The notes below the pieces were generated by a model. That model did no database searches and was not told the DNA's origin. It was given only the letters and a program-made list of their open reading frames with translations. 37,708 bases of DNA from Pseudomonadales bacterium (lineage in GTDB: Bacteria > Pseudomonadota > Gammaproteobacteria > Pseudomonadales > Azotimanducaceae), in NCBI GenBank assembly GCA_029246605.1, contig JAQWMV010000062.1:1-37708 (forward strand), read 5' to 3'. Position 1 is the stretch's first letter. Each line of letters begins with the position of its first letter. Both the position numbers and the translations under genes were made by a program. Shown here piece by piece: positions 29,370 to 37,708 of this stretch.

Positions 29370-31190
29370 CTAGGGCCTTGCTCTATTCACTTGCTTTCGC
29401 TCATTATCCGCCAGGATTTTCTTACGAATACGAATATGATTTGGGGTTATCTCCACCAGTTCATCATCGTTAACGAACTCTATAGCCTGTTCCAATGAAT
29501 GCTTGATCGGTGCAGCTAAAATAATGCTTTCATCCGTTCCCGCAGCTCGGATATTAGTCAACTGCTTACCCTTCAAGGGATTTACAGTAAGATCGTTTGT
29601 ACGCTGGTGTTCTCCTATGACCATCCCCTCATACACCTCTTCTCCTGGCGTTAGGAATAGTCTACCCCTTGCCTGAAGATTGAAAAGTGCAAATGCCAGA
29701 CATTTCCCCTGATTCATTGCAATCAGCACACCACTTGAGCGCTGCGCCACTTCCTGTGTCACTACTGGAGCATAGTGCGAAAATACACTGCTCATGATGC
29801 CCGAGCCTGACGTTAGTGTGAGAAAATGGGAGCGAAAGCCAATCAGACCTCGAGTCGGCACCAGGTATTCTACCCGTACGCGGCCACTGCCATCAGGTAC
29901 CATATCAACCAAGGTCGCTTTTCTAATACCCAGCTCTTGCATCACCGCACCTTGCTGCGCATCCTCAACATCTACGACCAGGTTTTCAAAGGGTTCCTCT
30001 CTACCCTGGTCGGTGTCTTTAAAAATAACCTCTGGCCTCGACACACCAAGTTCATAGCCTTCACGTCGCATGTTTTCGATTAACACCGCCAAATGTAATT
30101 CACCGCGACCTGACACTTTAAATCTATCTGCGCTGTTCGTTGCTTCAACCCGTAGCGCGACATTGTGGAGTGCTTCCTGCTCTAGTCTCTCTTTGATGTT
30201 GCGACTGGTAACGAAACGTCCATCCAGGCCTGCAAAAGGTGAATCGTTAACCTGAAAAGTCATCGAGATGGTTGGTTCATCTACCTCAAGCGGCGGTAAC
30301 GCTTCTACCTGACCCGGTGTGCACAAGGTGTCAGATATTTGTAAATTCTCAATGCCTGACACACATACGATGTCGCCTGCCCTGGCCTTCTTAACCTCTA
30401 CACGTTCCAGACCACGATAGTCCAATACCTGTAAAACCTTTCCTTTCCTTTCCTTACCTTCCTTATCGACAACAATAACCTGGTCACCTGAATTCAGCTC
30501 ACCACTCTTAATTCTGCCTAAACCAATTACACCAACGTAACTGTTGTAATCCAAAGCACTTATCTGCATTTGCAGTGGACCATCGACGATGACATCAGGA
30601 CCTGGCACTTTGTCGATTATTGTTTGCACCAGACAACCAAGAGAATCTTCAATGTTGTCCATGGACAACCCCGCCTGACCGTTCAGCGCAGAGCCGTAAA
30701 CTACCGGAAAGTCCAACTGTTCATTACTCGCACCCAACTGATCAAAGAGCTCAAAGACCTCATCGACAACCCAGTCCGAACGGGCACCATCGCGATCAAT
30801 CTTGTTGATCATGACGATTGGCTTCAGATTGTTCTCGAACGCTTTTTTAGTCACAAATCGGGTCTGCGGCATAGGCCCGTCTACCGCGTCAACCAGCAGC
30901 AGAACCGAGTCAACCATGGATAGAATCCGCTCTACCTCACCGCCGAAGTCAGCGTGACCAGGTGTATCGATGATATTGATTCTATGATCGTGCCAATTGA
31001 TTGCTGTGTTCTTAGCAAGAATGGTGATACCACGTTCGCGCTCAATATCATTAGAATCCATGAGGCGCTCTTTTTGATCTTCGCCACGATGCAAAGCGCC
31101 GGCTTCATACAAAAGCTTGTCAATTAACGTGGTCTTGCCATGGTCAACATGGGCAATAATGGCAATATTGCGAAGTTCTTGTCTGCGCAT
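29370..31190 (-). CDS. typA: GTP-binding protein TypA/BipA
   Basis: [83 protein letters not shown]. The track ORF extends to 31286. Confidence 0.97.
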   Translation of the reverse strand: MRRQELRNIAIIAHVDHGKTTLIDKLLYEAGALHRGEDQKERLMDSNDIERERGITILAKNTAINWHDHRINIIDTPGHADFGGEVERILSMVDSVLLLVDAVDGPMPQTRFVTKKAFENNLKPIVMINKIDRDGARSDWVVDEVFELFDQLGASNEQLDFPVVYGSALNGQAGLSMDNIEDSLGCLVQTIIDKVPGPDVIVDGPLQMQISALDYNSYVGVIGLGRIKSGELNSGDQVIVVDKEGKERKGKVLQVLDYRGLERVEVKKARAGDIVCVSGIENLQISDTLCTPGQVEALPPLEVDEPTISMTFQVNDSPFAGLDGRFVTSRNIKERLEQEALHNVALRVEATNSADRFKVSGRGELHLAVLIENMRREGYELGVSRPEVIFKDTDQGREEPFENLVVDVEDAQQGAVMQELGIRKATLVDMVPDGSGRVRVEYLVPTRGLIGFRSHFLTLTSGSGIMSSVFSHYAPVVTQEVAQRSSGVLIAMNQGKCLAFALFNLQARGRLFLTPGEEVYEGMVIGEHQRTNDLTVNPLKGKQLTNIRAAGTDESIILAAPIKHSLEQAIEFVNDDELVEITPNHIRIRKKILADNERKQVNRARP

Positions 31191-31373
31191 AGGAGCCTTC
31201 AGCGGTCCGAAGCGGCCACCGCTTTCGCGGAGCAAACCAATTTTCGGTTTAGATTCATGTTTGATAAGAGCCTGGTAGGTTGGCAAAGCGCGGCATTATA
31301 CCTAAACCATTGCTCCTTGCAGTGTTATAATTCAAGTTCTCTGATCTTCAGTTTTCTTTCTATTTGTCAAATT

Positions 31374-32424
31374 ATGTCTCATACCCCTAAAGCGGTTGTG
31401 CTTATCTCCGGTGGCCTGGATTCCTTGCTTGCCGCAAAAGTTGTCATGGACCAGGGCGTCCACGTCGAAGGTATTAACTTTTATACTGGTTTTTGTGTGG
31501 AAGGCCATACCCATGCCATCCGTCAGAAGGACAAACAAAAAAGCCAAACGAAACAACGCGCTTTGGGTAGCTGAACAACTCGGCATCAAACTACATATCA
31601 TTGAAGTGATTGAAGAATACAAAGACGTAGTTATCAATCCTAAACACGGCTATGGACAGAACCTAAACCCGTGCCTCGACTGCAAGATATTCATGGTGAA
31701 CAAAGCGCAGGCCTGGGCATGGATGGAGGAAAATCAGTTTGATTTCATTATCACCGGAGAAGTCATCGGGCAACGGCCAAAATCACAACGTCGCGAAACC
31801 ATGCCTGTTATCGCAAGGGAATCAGGAGCCGAGGACCGATTGTTACGTCCCCTGTGTGCAAAACACCTGCCGATGACACTGCCGGAACGCGAGGGCTGGG
31901 TCGACCGGGAAGCAATGCTTGATTTTCATGGACGCAATCGCAAGCCTCAAATTGCCCTCGCCCATAAACTGGGATTCACCGATTTTGCGCAACCTGCGGG
32001 AGGATGCTGTTTTCTCACTGATCAGTCCTATTCATCAAAATTACAGGACCTCTGGACCACCGGCGGTAAGCGTGAATATGAAATCGATGACATTATGCTG
32101 CTAAAGGTGGAACGTCATATACGGCCCAAACCAAATTTCAAACTCATTGTTGGTCGCGAGGAAGGTGAGAATAATTACCTGTCCGGTTACCGACGCGACT
32201 TCACCAGTATCAGCACAGTGTCCCACAAGGGTCCGTTAGTTCTGGTTGATGGATCACCAAGCGAAGACGACCTAAAACTTGCCGCAGAAATAACGGCGCG
32301 TTTTAGCCAGGGTAGAGACGCAAGTGACGTAGACGTGGAAATCACCACCAAAGATGGCCAATGCCAACGCCTGACCGTGCAACCAATGGCGACAACAGCC
32401 ATCGAGCAATCGTGGTATGTCTAG
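31374..32424 (+). pseudogene. MnmA/ThiI-like PP-loop sulfurtransferase family, disrupted by a 1-nt frameshift in A6 at 31537-31542
   Basis: N-terminal PP-loop AVVLISGGLDSLLAAKVV in frame 0; continuation KKAKRNNALWVAEQLGIKLHII...NPCLDCKIFM...GGCCFLTDQSYSSKL...IVGREEGEN in frame 1. Confidence 0.8.
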
Positions 32425-32650
32425 CTTCGATCTGGATGTCCGAAGATTGCTCTGCCCTATGCCGGTAATCAAGACACAAGACAGGATTAAGGAACTTGAA
32501 CCCGGTGATCAGCTCGCTGTCTACTGCACCGATCCTGGTGTATTGGAAGATATACCCACCTGGTGTCGCATTAATGGCCATACGGTACTCACATCTGAAA
32601 GCAACGACCAAGAAATATGCATCACGATCGAGGTAGAAGCGCCCCAATAA
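32417..32650 (+). CDS. tusA: TusA-family sulfur carrier protein
   Basis: FDLDVRRLLCPMPVIKTQDRIKELEPGDQLAVYCTDPGVLEDIPTWCRINGHTVL; catalytic CPMP motif; overlaps the PP-loop gene stop. Confidence 0.88.
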   Translation: MSSFDLDVRRLLCPMPVIKTQDRIKELEPGDQLAVYCTDPGVLEDIPTWCRINGHTVLTSESNDQEICITIEVEAPQ

Positions 32651-32669
32651 GGTGCGCTTAATGAAAAAC

Positions 32670-32684
32670 GCGCCACATTAGTGC
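32670..32684. promoter_or_regulatory. Candidate NtrC box upstream of glnA (imperfect)
   Basis: GCGCCACATTAGTGC versus remembered consensus GCACCAAAATGGTGC, 11/15 by hand alignment. Confidence 0.5.
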
Positions 32685-32746
32685 GGTCACGAATAAACCT
32701 CTCCCCCACAACGCCCTATTTATAAGGGTTTATTATTGATCAGTGA

Positions 32747-32762
32747 TGGCATATTCTTTGCT
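32747..32762 (+). promoter_or_regulatory. Sigma54 (-24/-12) promoter of glnA
   Basis: TGGCAT-ATTCT-TTGCT versus TGGCAC-N5-TTGCW; GG and GC elements at correct spacing, 46 nt before the glnA ATG. Confidence 0.8.
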
Positions 32763-32808
32763 GTCTTAATACGCACCACATTGATACCAAATCCTTTGGA
32801 GGACTGAA

Positions 32809-34221
32809 ATGTCAGAGAAAACTCTGAATCTAATAAAAGAAACCGACGCCAGATGGGTTGATCTTCGATTTACCGATTCTCGGGGTAAAGAACAACATGT
32901 CACCAACTCTGCGGCACAGGTCGACGAAGATTTCTTCGAAAACGGCGCGATGTTCGACGGATCCTCCATCGCGGGTTGGAAGCCAATCAACGAATCAGAC
33001 ATGATTCTGATGCCGGATGACGAGTCAGCTGTAGTCGATCCCTTTACCGAAGAAACTACCGTCAATGTTCGCTGCGACATTCTCGAGCCGAGCACACTAC
33101 AGGGTTACGATCGTGATCCACGATCACTTGGCAAACGAGCTGAAGCCTATCTCGCATCTACCGGCATTGGAGACACGGCATTCTTCGGTCCGGAAGCGGA
33201 ATTTTTTATTTTCGATGATGTTAAATACAAAGCTGATATGAGCGGTGCCAGTTACCAGATAGAGTCGCAAGAAGCTGCCTGGATGACCGGCGCGGACTTT
33301 GACGGCGGTAATATGGGACACCGACCCGGCATCAAAGGCGGTTATTTTCCGGTACCTCCCGTCGACTCTTTTGTTGACCTGCGTAATGCCATGTGTGGCG
33401 CCATGGAGGCCATGGGCCTGACGATTGAACTGCACCACCACGAAGTAGGTACCGCTGGCCAAGGGGAAATTAGTACCCGTTTTAATTCACTGGTCCGGCA
33501 GGGTGACGAACTTCAGATGTATAAGTACTGTGTACACAACGTCGCCCACGCTTACGGTAAAACAGCGACCTTTATGCCCAAGCCACTAGTTGGCGACAAC
33601 GGCAACGGCATGCACTGCCACCAGTCTATCTGGAAAGATGGAACGAACATTTTCGCAGGCGATGGCTACGGCAATCTGTCTCAGGAAGCACTCTGGTACA
33701 TCGGCGGCATTATCAAACATGCCAGGGCAATCAACGCTTTCTCGAACCCGGGCACCAATTCCTACAAGCGATTGGTACCTGGCTTTGAAGCACCAGTATT
33801 GCTGGTTTATTCAGCCCGGAATCTTTCTGCTTCTATCCGGATTCCCTATGTTCAGGGTGGTAACCCTAAGGGTGTGCGTGTAGAAGTTCGTTTCGGCGAT
33901 CCCTCAGCCAACCCATACCTGATGTTCTCATCGATGTTGATGGCAGGCCTTGATGGTATCAAAAACAAGATCGACCCAATCGGACCCATGGACAAAGATT
34001 TGTATGACTTACCTGCTGAGGAAATCAAGGATATTCCTACAGTCGCCTCATCACTCGAGATGGCTCTTTCAGCGCTGGATAATGATCGTGAATTCCTGAC
34101 CCAGGGAGATGTGTTCTCCAACGGTATGATTGATGCGTACATCGATTTAAAGACTGAGGAGGTCGAATTATTGAATTCCACCACGCATCCGGTTGAGTTC
34201 CAGATGTATTACAGCGTGTAA
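32809..34221 (+). CDS. glnA: Glutamine synthetase type I
   Basis: [48 protein letters not shown]; adenylylation-type loop [10 protein letters not shown]. Confidence 0.98.
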   Translation: MSEKTLNLIKETDARWVDLRFTDSRGKEQHVTNSAAQVDEDFFENGAMFDGSSIAGWKPINESDMILMPDDESAVVDPFTEETTVNVRCDILEPSTLQGYDRDPRSLGKRAEAYLASTGIGDTAFFGPEAEFFIFDDVKYKADMSGASYQIESQEAAWMTGADFDGGNMGHRPGIKGGYFPVPPVDSFVDLRNAMCGAMEAMGLTIELHHHEVGTAGQGEISTRFNSLVRQGDELQMYKYCVHNVAHAYGKTATFMPKPLVGDNGNGMHCHQSIWKDGTNIFAGDGYGNLSQEALWYIGGIIKHARAINAFSNPGTNSYKRLVPGFEAPVLLVYSARNLSASIRIPYVQGGNPKGVRVEVRFGDPSANPYLMFSSMLMAGLDGIKNKIDPIGPMDKDLYDLPAEEIKDIPTVASSLEMALSALDNDREFLTQGDVFSNGMIDAYIDLKTEEVELLNSTTHPVEFQMYYSV

Positions 34222-34236
34222 TTCGTAATAAGCAGT

Positions 34237-34266
34237 AAAAAAGTCCCTCCTGGAGGGACTTTTTTT
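34237..34266 (+). terminator. Rho-independent terminator after glnA
   Basis: AAAAAAGTCCCTCC-T-GGAGGGACTTTTTT, followed by further T. Confidence 0.9.
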
Positions 34267-34284
34267 GCCTCAATTGCCCCTACA

Positions 34285-34807
34285 ATGGAAGCATTGAGAG
34301 GTTACCCTGTGATTCGTTTTATAATCGTCATCTTTTGCAGTACCACATCCGCTGCGACCATCTACAAGTCGGAGGATGAATTCGGCCGACCGGTATACTC
34401 CAATCGTGCCGATGAAACCGCCAGCGAAGTCGAACTGAAGGAACCTACGACATATAAAGGCGGCAACCTCCCCAGCATCAAAGAAGGATGCGCCCGAGCA
34501 ACAACAGCGTTACGCCACATTGGATATTGTTGCACCCGAAAACGACACAGCCGTTCGCAACAATGCAGGGATATTGACCCTAACAGTGAAGGTAGAACCA
34601 CGCGTACAGTCGCACCACACACTGACACTGCTGATGGATGGCCAACCCTATCAAAAGCTTACAGGTACAGGCACGATAGTTTTGGAAAATGTCGATCGCG
34701 GTACTCACGTCTTTCAGTTACAGGTGACCCATGAACAAAGCGGAAAAGTGATCGAAACCGGCCCTGCCTCCTCTGTCATCCTGCTTCGGCACTCGGTTCA
34801 ACACTAG
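34285..34807 (+). pseudogene. DUF4124-like protein, frameshifted near 34475-34490
   Basis: N-terminal half (TIYKSEDEFGRPVYSNRADETASEVELKEPTTYKGGNLPSI) in frame 1; C-terminal half (KDAPEQQQRYATLDIVAPENDTAVRNNAGILTLTVKVEPRVQSHHTLTLLMDGQPY...LENVDRGTHVFQLQV) in frame 2. Confidence 0.8.
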
Positions 34808-34819
34808 AAAAATCTATCC

Positions 34820-34834
34820 GCACCACTTTGGTGC
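34820..34834. promoter_or_regulatory. Candidate NtrC operator upstream of ntrBC
   Basis: GCACCACTTTGGTGC: exact inverted repeat GCACCA-N3-TGGTGC matching the NtrC half-sites. Confidence 0.75.
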
Positions 34835-34949
34835 ATATATTTTTAATCTGATCTACAATTCATTTCTCTAGTGGGCATTATCACTGGTCTCTAGCCAGGC
34901 GACAGAAGTGGTGTAGTTTTTGCACTGTATTAGCTTTTAAGCTATTTGT

Positions 34950-36026
34950 TTGAGATCCATGGAAGCAGTTCCAAACATGAATGAGAACATTCTCAGCAAC
35001 CTTTATACCGCGATTGTCTCGCTGGATCATGAGTTGCGTATCTGCTTTATCAATCAGCCGGCAGAAAGCCTGCTGGAAATCTCCGCCACCAAGAGTCTGG
35101 GGCAACCGCTCGCAGAACTCGTCTGTGGATTCGGCGCGTACGTTTGGGTCTTCTATGACGCCATCCAGTCAGGCCAACCGTATACCCAGAGAATGGCAGA
35201 ACTCACTTTAGCTTCCGGCAGCACAACTACCGTTGACTTCACTATCTCTCCAGTTCGCGAAGACGAATGGCCTAGATTGCTGCTAGAGATACATCCCCTG
35301 GACCGCTATCTGCGTATCGACAGAGACGCAGCCCTGCAGGCGAACCAAAAAATCTCGCTTCAGATGGTAAGGGGATTGGCGCATGAGATTAAAAACCCAC
35401 TCGGCGGAATCCGCGGTTCCGCAGAATTATTGGCAAAGGAACTGCCCTCTGAAGAACTGCTCGAATACACGCAAGTTATCATCGAAGAAACTGATCGCCT
35501 AGCAAGGCTGGTGGACAGGATGCTCGGACCGCGGCACAACCTCAACCCAAAGATGACCAATATCCATGAGTTACTGGAAAGGGTCGGCAAACTTGTTCTA
35601 TTTGAAAACAGTCAGGTCGACATCACGAAAGATTACGACCCCTCCATCCCGGAGCTTTCAATTGATTCAGAGTTAATGTACCAGGCAATTTTGAATCTTG
35701 CCCGTAATGCAATACAAAGCATGGAGAATGTCGCTAGTCCAGCGCTGAGATTTTCGACACGCATTGAACGACAGTTCACGATAAACGGCACGCGATATCG
35801 AAACGTGCTACGGATCGAAATCGCAGACAATGGTTGTGGTATTCCCGATGACCTAAAACAAAACCTGTTTTACCCGATGATCAGCGGCCGTCCTGACGGG
35901 ACGGGCCTTGGTCTACCGCTGGTCAACACAGTGGTTCACCAACATAGGGGTATCGTTGAATTTGATAGCGAACCCGGAAACACAACATTTAGGGTCTATA
36001 TTCCCCTGGAGCAATATCATGAATAA
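34950..36026 (+). CDS. glnL: Nitrogen regulation sensor histidine kinase NtrB
   Basis: N-terminal PAS (LYTAIVSLDHELRICFINQPAESLLEIS), H-box GLAHEIKNPLGGIRGSAELLAKEL, N-box ILNLARNAIQSM, ADNGCGIPDDL, GTGLGLPLV. Exact start uncertain (34950, 34959 or 34977). Confidence 0.95.
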   Translation: MRSMEAVPNMNENILSNLYTAIVSLDHELRICFINQPAESLLEISATKSLGQPLAELVCGFGAYVWVFYDAIQSGQPYTQRMAELTLASGSTTTVDFTISPVREDEWPRLLLEIHPLDRYLRIDRDAALQANQKISLQMVRGLAHEIKNPLGGIRGSAELLAKELPSEELLEYTQVIIEETDRLARLVDRMLGPRHNLNPKMTNIHELLERVGKLVLFENSQVDITKDYDPSIPELSIDSELMYQAILNLARNAIQSMENVASPALRFSTRIERQFTINGTRYRNVLRIEIADNGCGIPDDLKQNLFYPMISGRPDGTGLGLPLVNTVVHQHRGIVEFDSEPGNTTFRVYIPLEQYHE

Positions 36027-37449
36027 CCATGTCTGGGTCGTGGATGACGAAAGATCCATCCGCTGGGTGTTAGAGAAAGCCCTGACACAGGACGGCCTAA
36101 GCGTTACATGCTTCGAAGACGGCGACACCATGCTCTCGGAGCTCGAAACAAGCCAACCTGATGTCATCGTCAGTGATGTCAGAATGCCGGGTATTGATGG
36201 CCTGCAATTATTAGCAGGTGTGAAGGAAAGGTTTCCCGACTTACCGGTCATTATCATGACGGCCCATTCCGATTTGGACAGTCATGTGTCCTCATTCAAG
36301 AGCGGTGCCTTCGACTACATTCCCAAACCTTTTGAAGTAGACGAAGCTATCGCAATCGTCAAACGGGCCATTGCGCAGAGCGAACAGACGAGGGTAACTG
36401 AACCTGACATTCAGGAGACTAGCAACGAGATTATCGGAAAAGCACCGGCCATGCAGGAGGTTTTCAGGGCCATTGGACGACTGTCGAAATCCAACGTCAC
36501 GGTGTTGATAAATGGTCAATCCGGAACGGGAAAAGAACTGGTCGCAAAGGCGCTACATCAGCATAGTCCAAGGGCAGGACAAACATTCATTGCCCTCAAT
36601 ATGGCAGCGATACCCAACGATCTTATTGAATCAGAATTATTTGGCCATGAAAAAGGCGCCTTCACAGGAGCCGATCAAACGCGTCGCGGTCGATTTGAAC
36701 AAGCCAACGGTGGCACCTTGTTTCTGGACGAAATTGGAGATATGCCAGCAGCAACTCAAACCCGACTGCTTAGAGTTCTCTCGGACGGCGAGTACTATCG
36801 CGTCGGTGGTCACGAGCCACTACAGGCAGATGTCAGAATCATCGCCGCTACCCATCAGAACCTTGAAGACCTGGTCGCGCAAAACCGATTTCGGGAAGAC
36901 CTTTTCCATCGCCTGAATGTCATTCGTATCCATATACCCACACTGTCTGAACGCAGAGAGGATATCCCCCTTTTAGCAGACCATTACCTGAACCTCGCCG
37001 CACAGGAATTGCACGAGGAAACCAAAATCATCAACAACGCAACCATGGATTACCTTTGCCAGTTGCCCTGGCAGGGTAACGTTCGCCAACTAGAGAATTT
37101 CTGCCGTTGGATCACGGTGATGGCGAGCGGTCGTGAAGTCATGATCGACGACTTACCGCCAGAGCTCCGCGGCGAGGAAGCAGCGCCCAGTGACGGCGAT
37201 AGTTGGGAGAAAGTATTCACCACCTGGGCAACACGAAAACTGGCACAACAGAAACCTGACGACTCTGGTTTACTGGATGATGCCCTGCCTAAATTTGAGA
37301 AGATTCTGATTCAGGCCGCGTTGAAACAAACCGGTGGCAGAAAGCGGGATGCCTCAATCCTTCTGGGGTGGGGCCGCAATACATTAACCAGAAAAATCAA
37401 CGAACTCGGTCTGGAGGATCAGACAATTGCCGAGTCGGAAATCGGTTAG
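36019..37449 (+). CDS. glnG: Nitrogen regulation response regulator NtrC
   Basis: Receiver VWVVDDERSIRWVLEKAL...VSDVRMPGIDGLQLL; sigma54 AAA+ NGQSGTGKELVAKALHQHSPR, ESELFGHEKGAFTGA; Fis-type HTH. ATG 36019 overlaps the ntrB stop; the track ORF starts at 35908. Confidence 0.97.
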   Translation: MNNHVWVVDDERSIRWVLEKALTQDGLSVTCFEDGDTMLSELETSQPDVIVSDVRMPGIDGLQLLAGVKERFPDLPVIIMTAHSDLDSHVSSFKSGAFDYIPKPFEVDEAIAIVKRAIAQSEQTRVTEPDIQETSNEIIGKAPAMQEVFRAIGRLSKSNVTVLINGQSGTGKELVAKALHQHSPRAGQTFIALNMAAIPNDLIESELFGHEKGAFTGADQTRRGRFEQANGGTLFLDEIGDMPAATQTRLLRVLSDGEYYRVGGHEPLQADVRIIAATHQNLEDLVAQNRFREDLFHRLNVIRIHIPTLSERREDIPLLADHYLNLAAQELHEETKIINNATMDYLCQLPWQGNVRQLENFCRWITVMASGREVMIDDLPPELRGEEAAPSDGDSWEKVFTTWATRKLAQQKPDDSGLLDDALPKFEKILIQAALKQTGGRKRDASILLGWGRNTLTRKINELGLEDQTIAESEIG

Positions 37450-37464
37450 TTACAGGAACGTACC

Positions 37465-37708
37465 ATGATCCATTTAGCACTCTACGAACCGGAGATCCCC
37501 CCTAACACCGGAAATATTATGCGTCTGTCCGCTAATACCGGATGCACATTACACCTTATTGAACCCCTCGGCTTCACACTGGATGACAAACTGTTGCGCA
37601 GAGCCGGGCTCGACTACCATGAATTTGCGAATGTTAAAACTTACCCATCCTATGATTCACTGATTGAGTCACTGCAGCCAAAGAATATCTACCTGTTCAC
37701 CACCAAAG
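37465..37708 (+). CDS. trmL: tRNA (cytidine(34)-2'-O)-methyltransferase TrmL (3' end outside window)
   Basis: [57 protein letters not shown] (SpoU family). Confidence 0.93.
   Translation, partial: MIHLALYEPEIPPNTGNIMRLSANTGCTLHLIEPLGFTLDDKLLRRAGLDYHEFANVKTYPSYDSLIESLQPKNIYLFTTK

Noticed and set aside
34929-34942. TAGCTT-TT-AAGCTA hairpin before ntrB
   Set aside because: 6-bp arms only; too weak to call a regulatory structure.
36019-37449. NtrC as a novel orphan sigma54 activator
   Set aside because: Domain order, overlap with ntrB and the glnA context are those of canonical NtrBC.
1-37708. CRISPR arrays, prophage, IS/transposon ends, tRNA/rRNA genes
   Set aside because: No repeat-spacer pattern, integrase/transposase-like protein or recognisable structural RNA was seen; content is core-metabolism synteny.

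Overview
The window is about 37.7 kb of gammaproteobacterial-type housekeeping chromosome. From left to right it carries: an EF-hand/ECF-sigma/anti-sigma/periplasmic metal-sensor cluster; a Syd-like gene with no canonical start; aroA with an in-frame TGA; ogt next to a heavily degraded ada-alkA fusion pseudogene; a mannose-6-phosphate-isomerase-like cupin protein; mdh; gltBD; aroB-aroK; a short pilQ remnant where pilMNOPQ would be expected; mrcA; rpmE; priA; a SPOR protein; hslVU; a DUF971 protein; ubiE-ubiB; tatABC; dtd; a proline iminopeptidase with an apparently lost nucleophile; typA; a frameshifted MnmA/ThiI-like PP-loop gene with tusA; glnA with a sigma54 promoter; a frameshifted DUF4124 gene; ntrB-ntrC; and the start of trmL. 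I found no CRISPR array, prophage, transposon, tRNA or rRNA. The strongest signals are gene decay (nonsense codons, frameshifts, the pil deletion scar, the lost catalytic Ser), a 29-bp palindrome inside a CDS, and a readable NtrC/sigma54 circuit. I see no convincing new multi-gene system. Some lesions could be sequencing or assembly errors. All family assignments are from reading motifs, with no database search.
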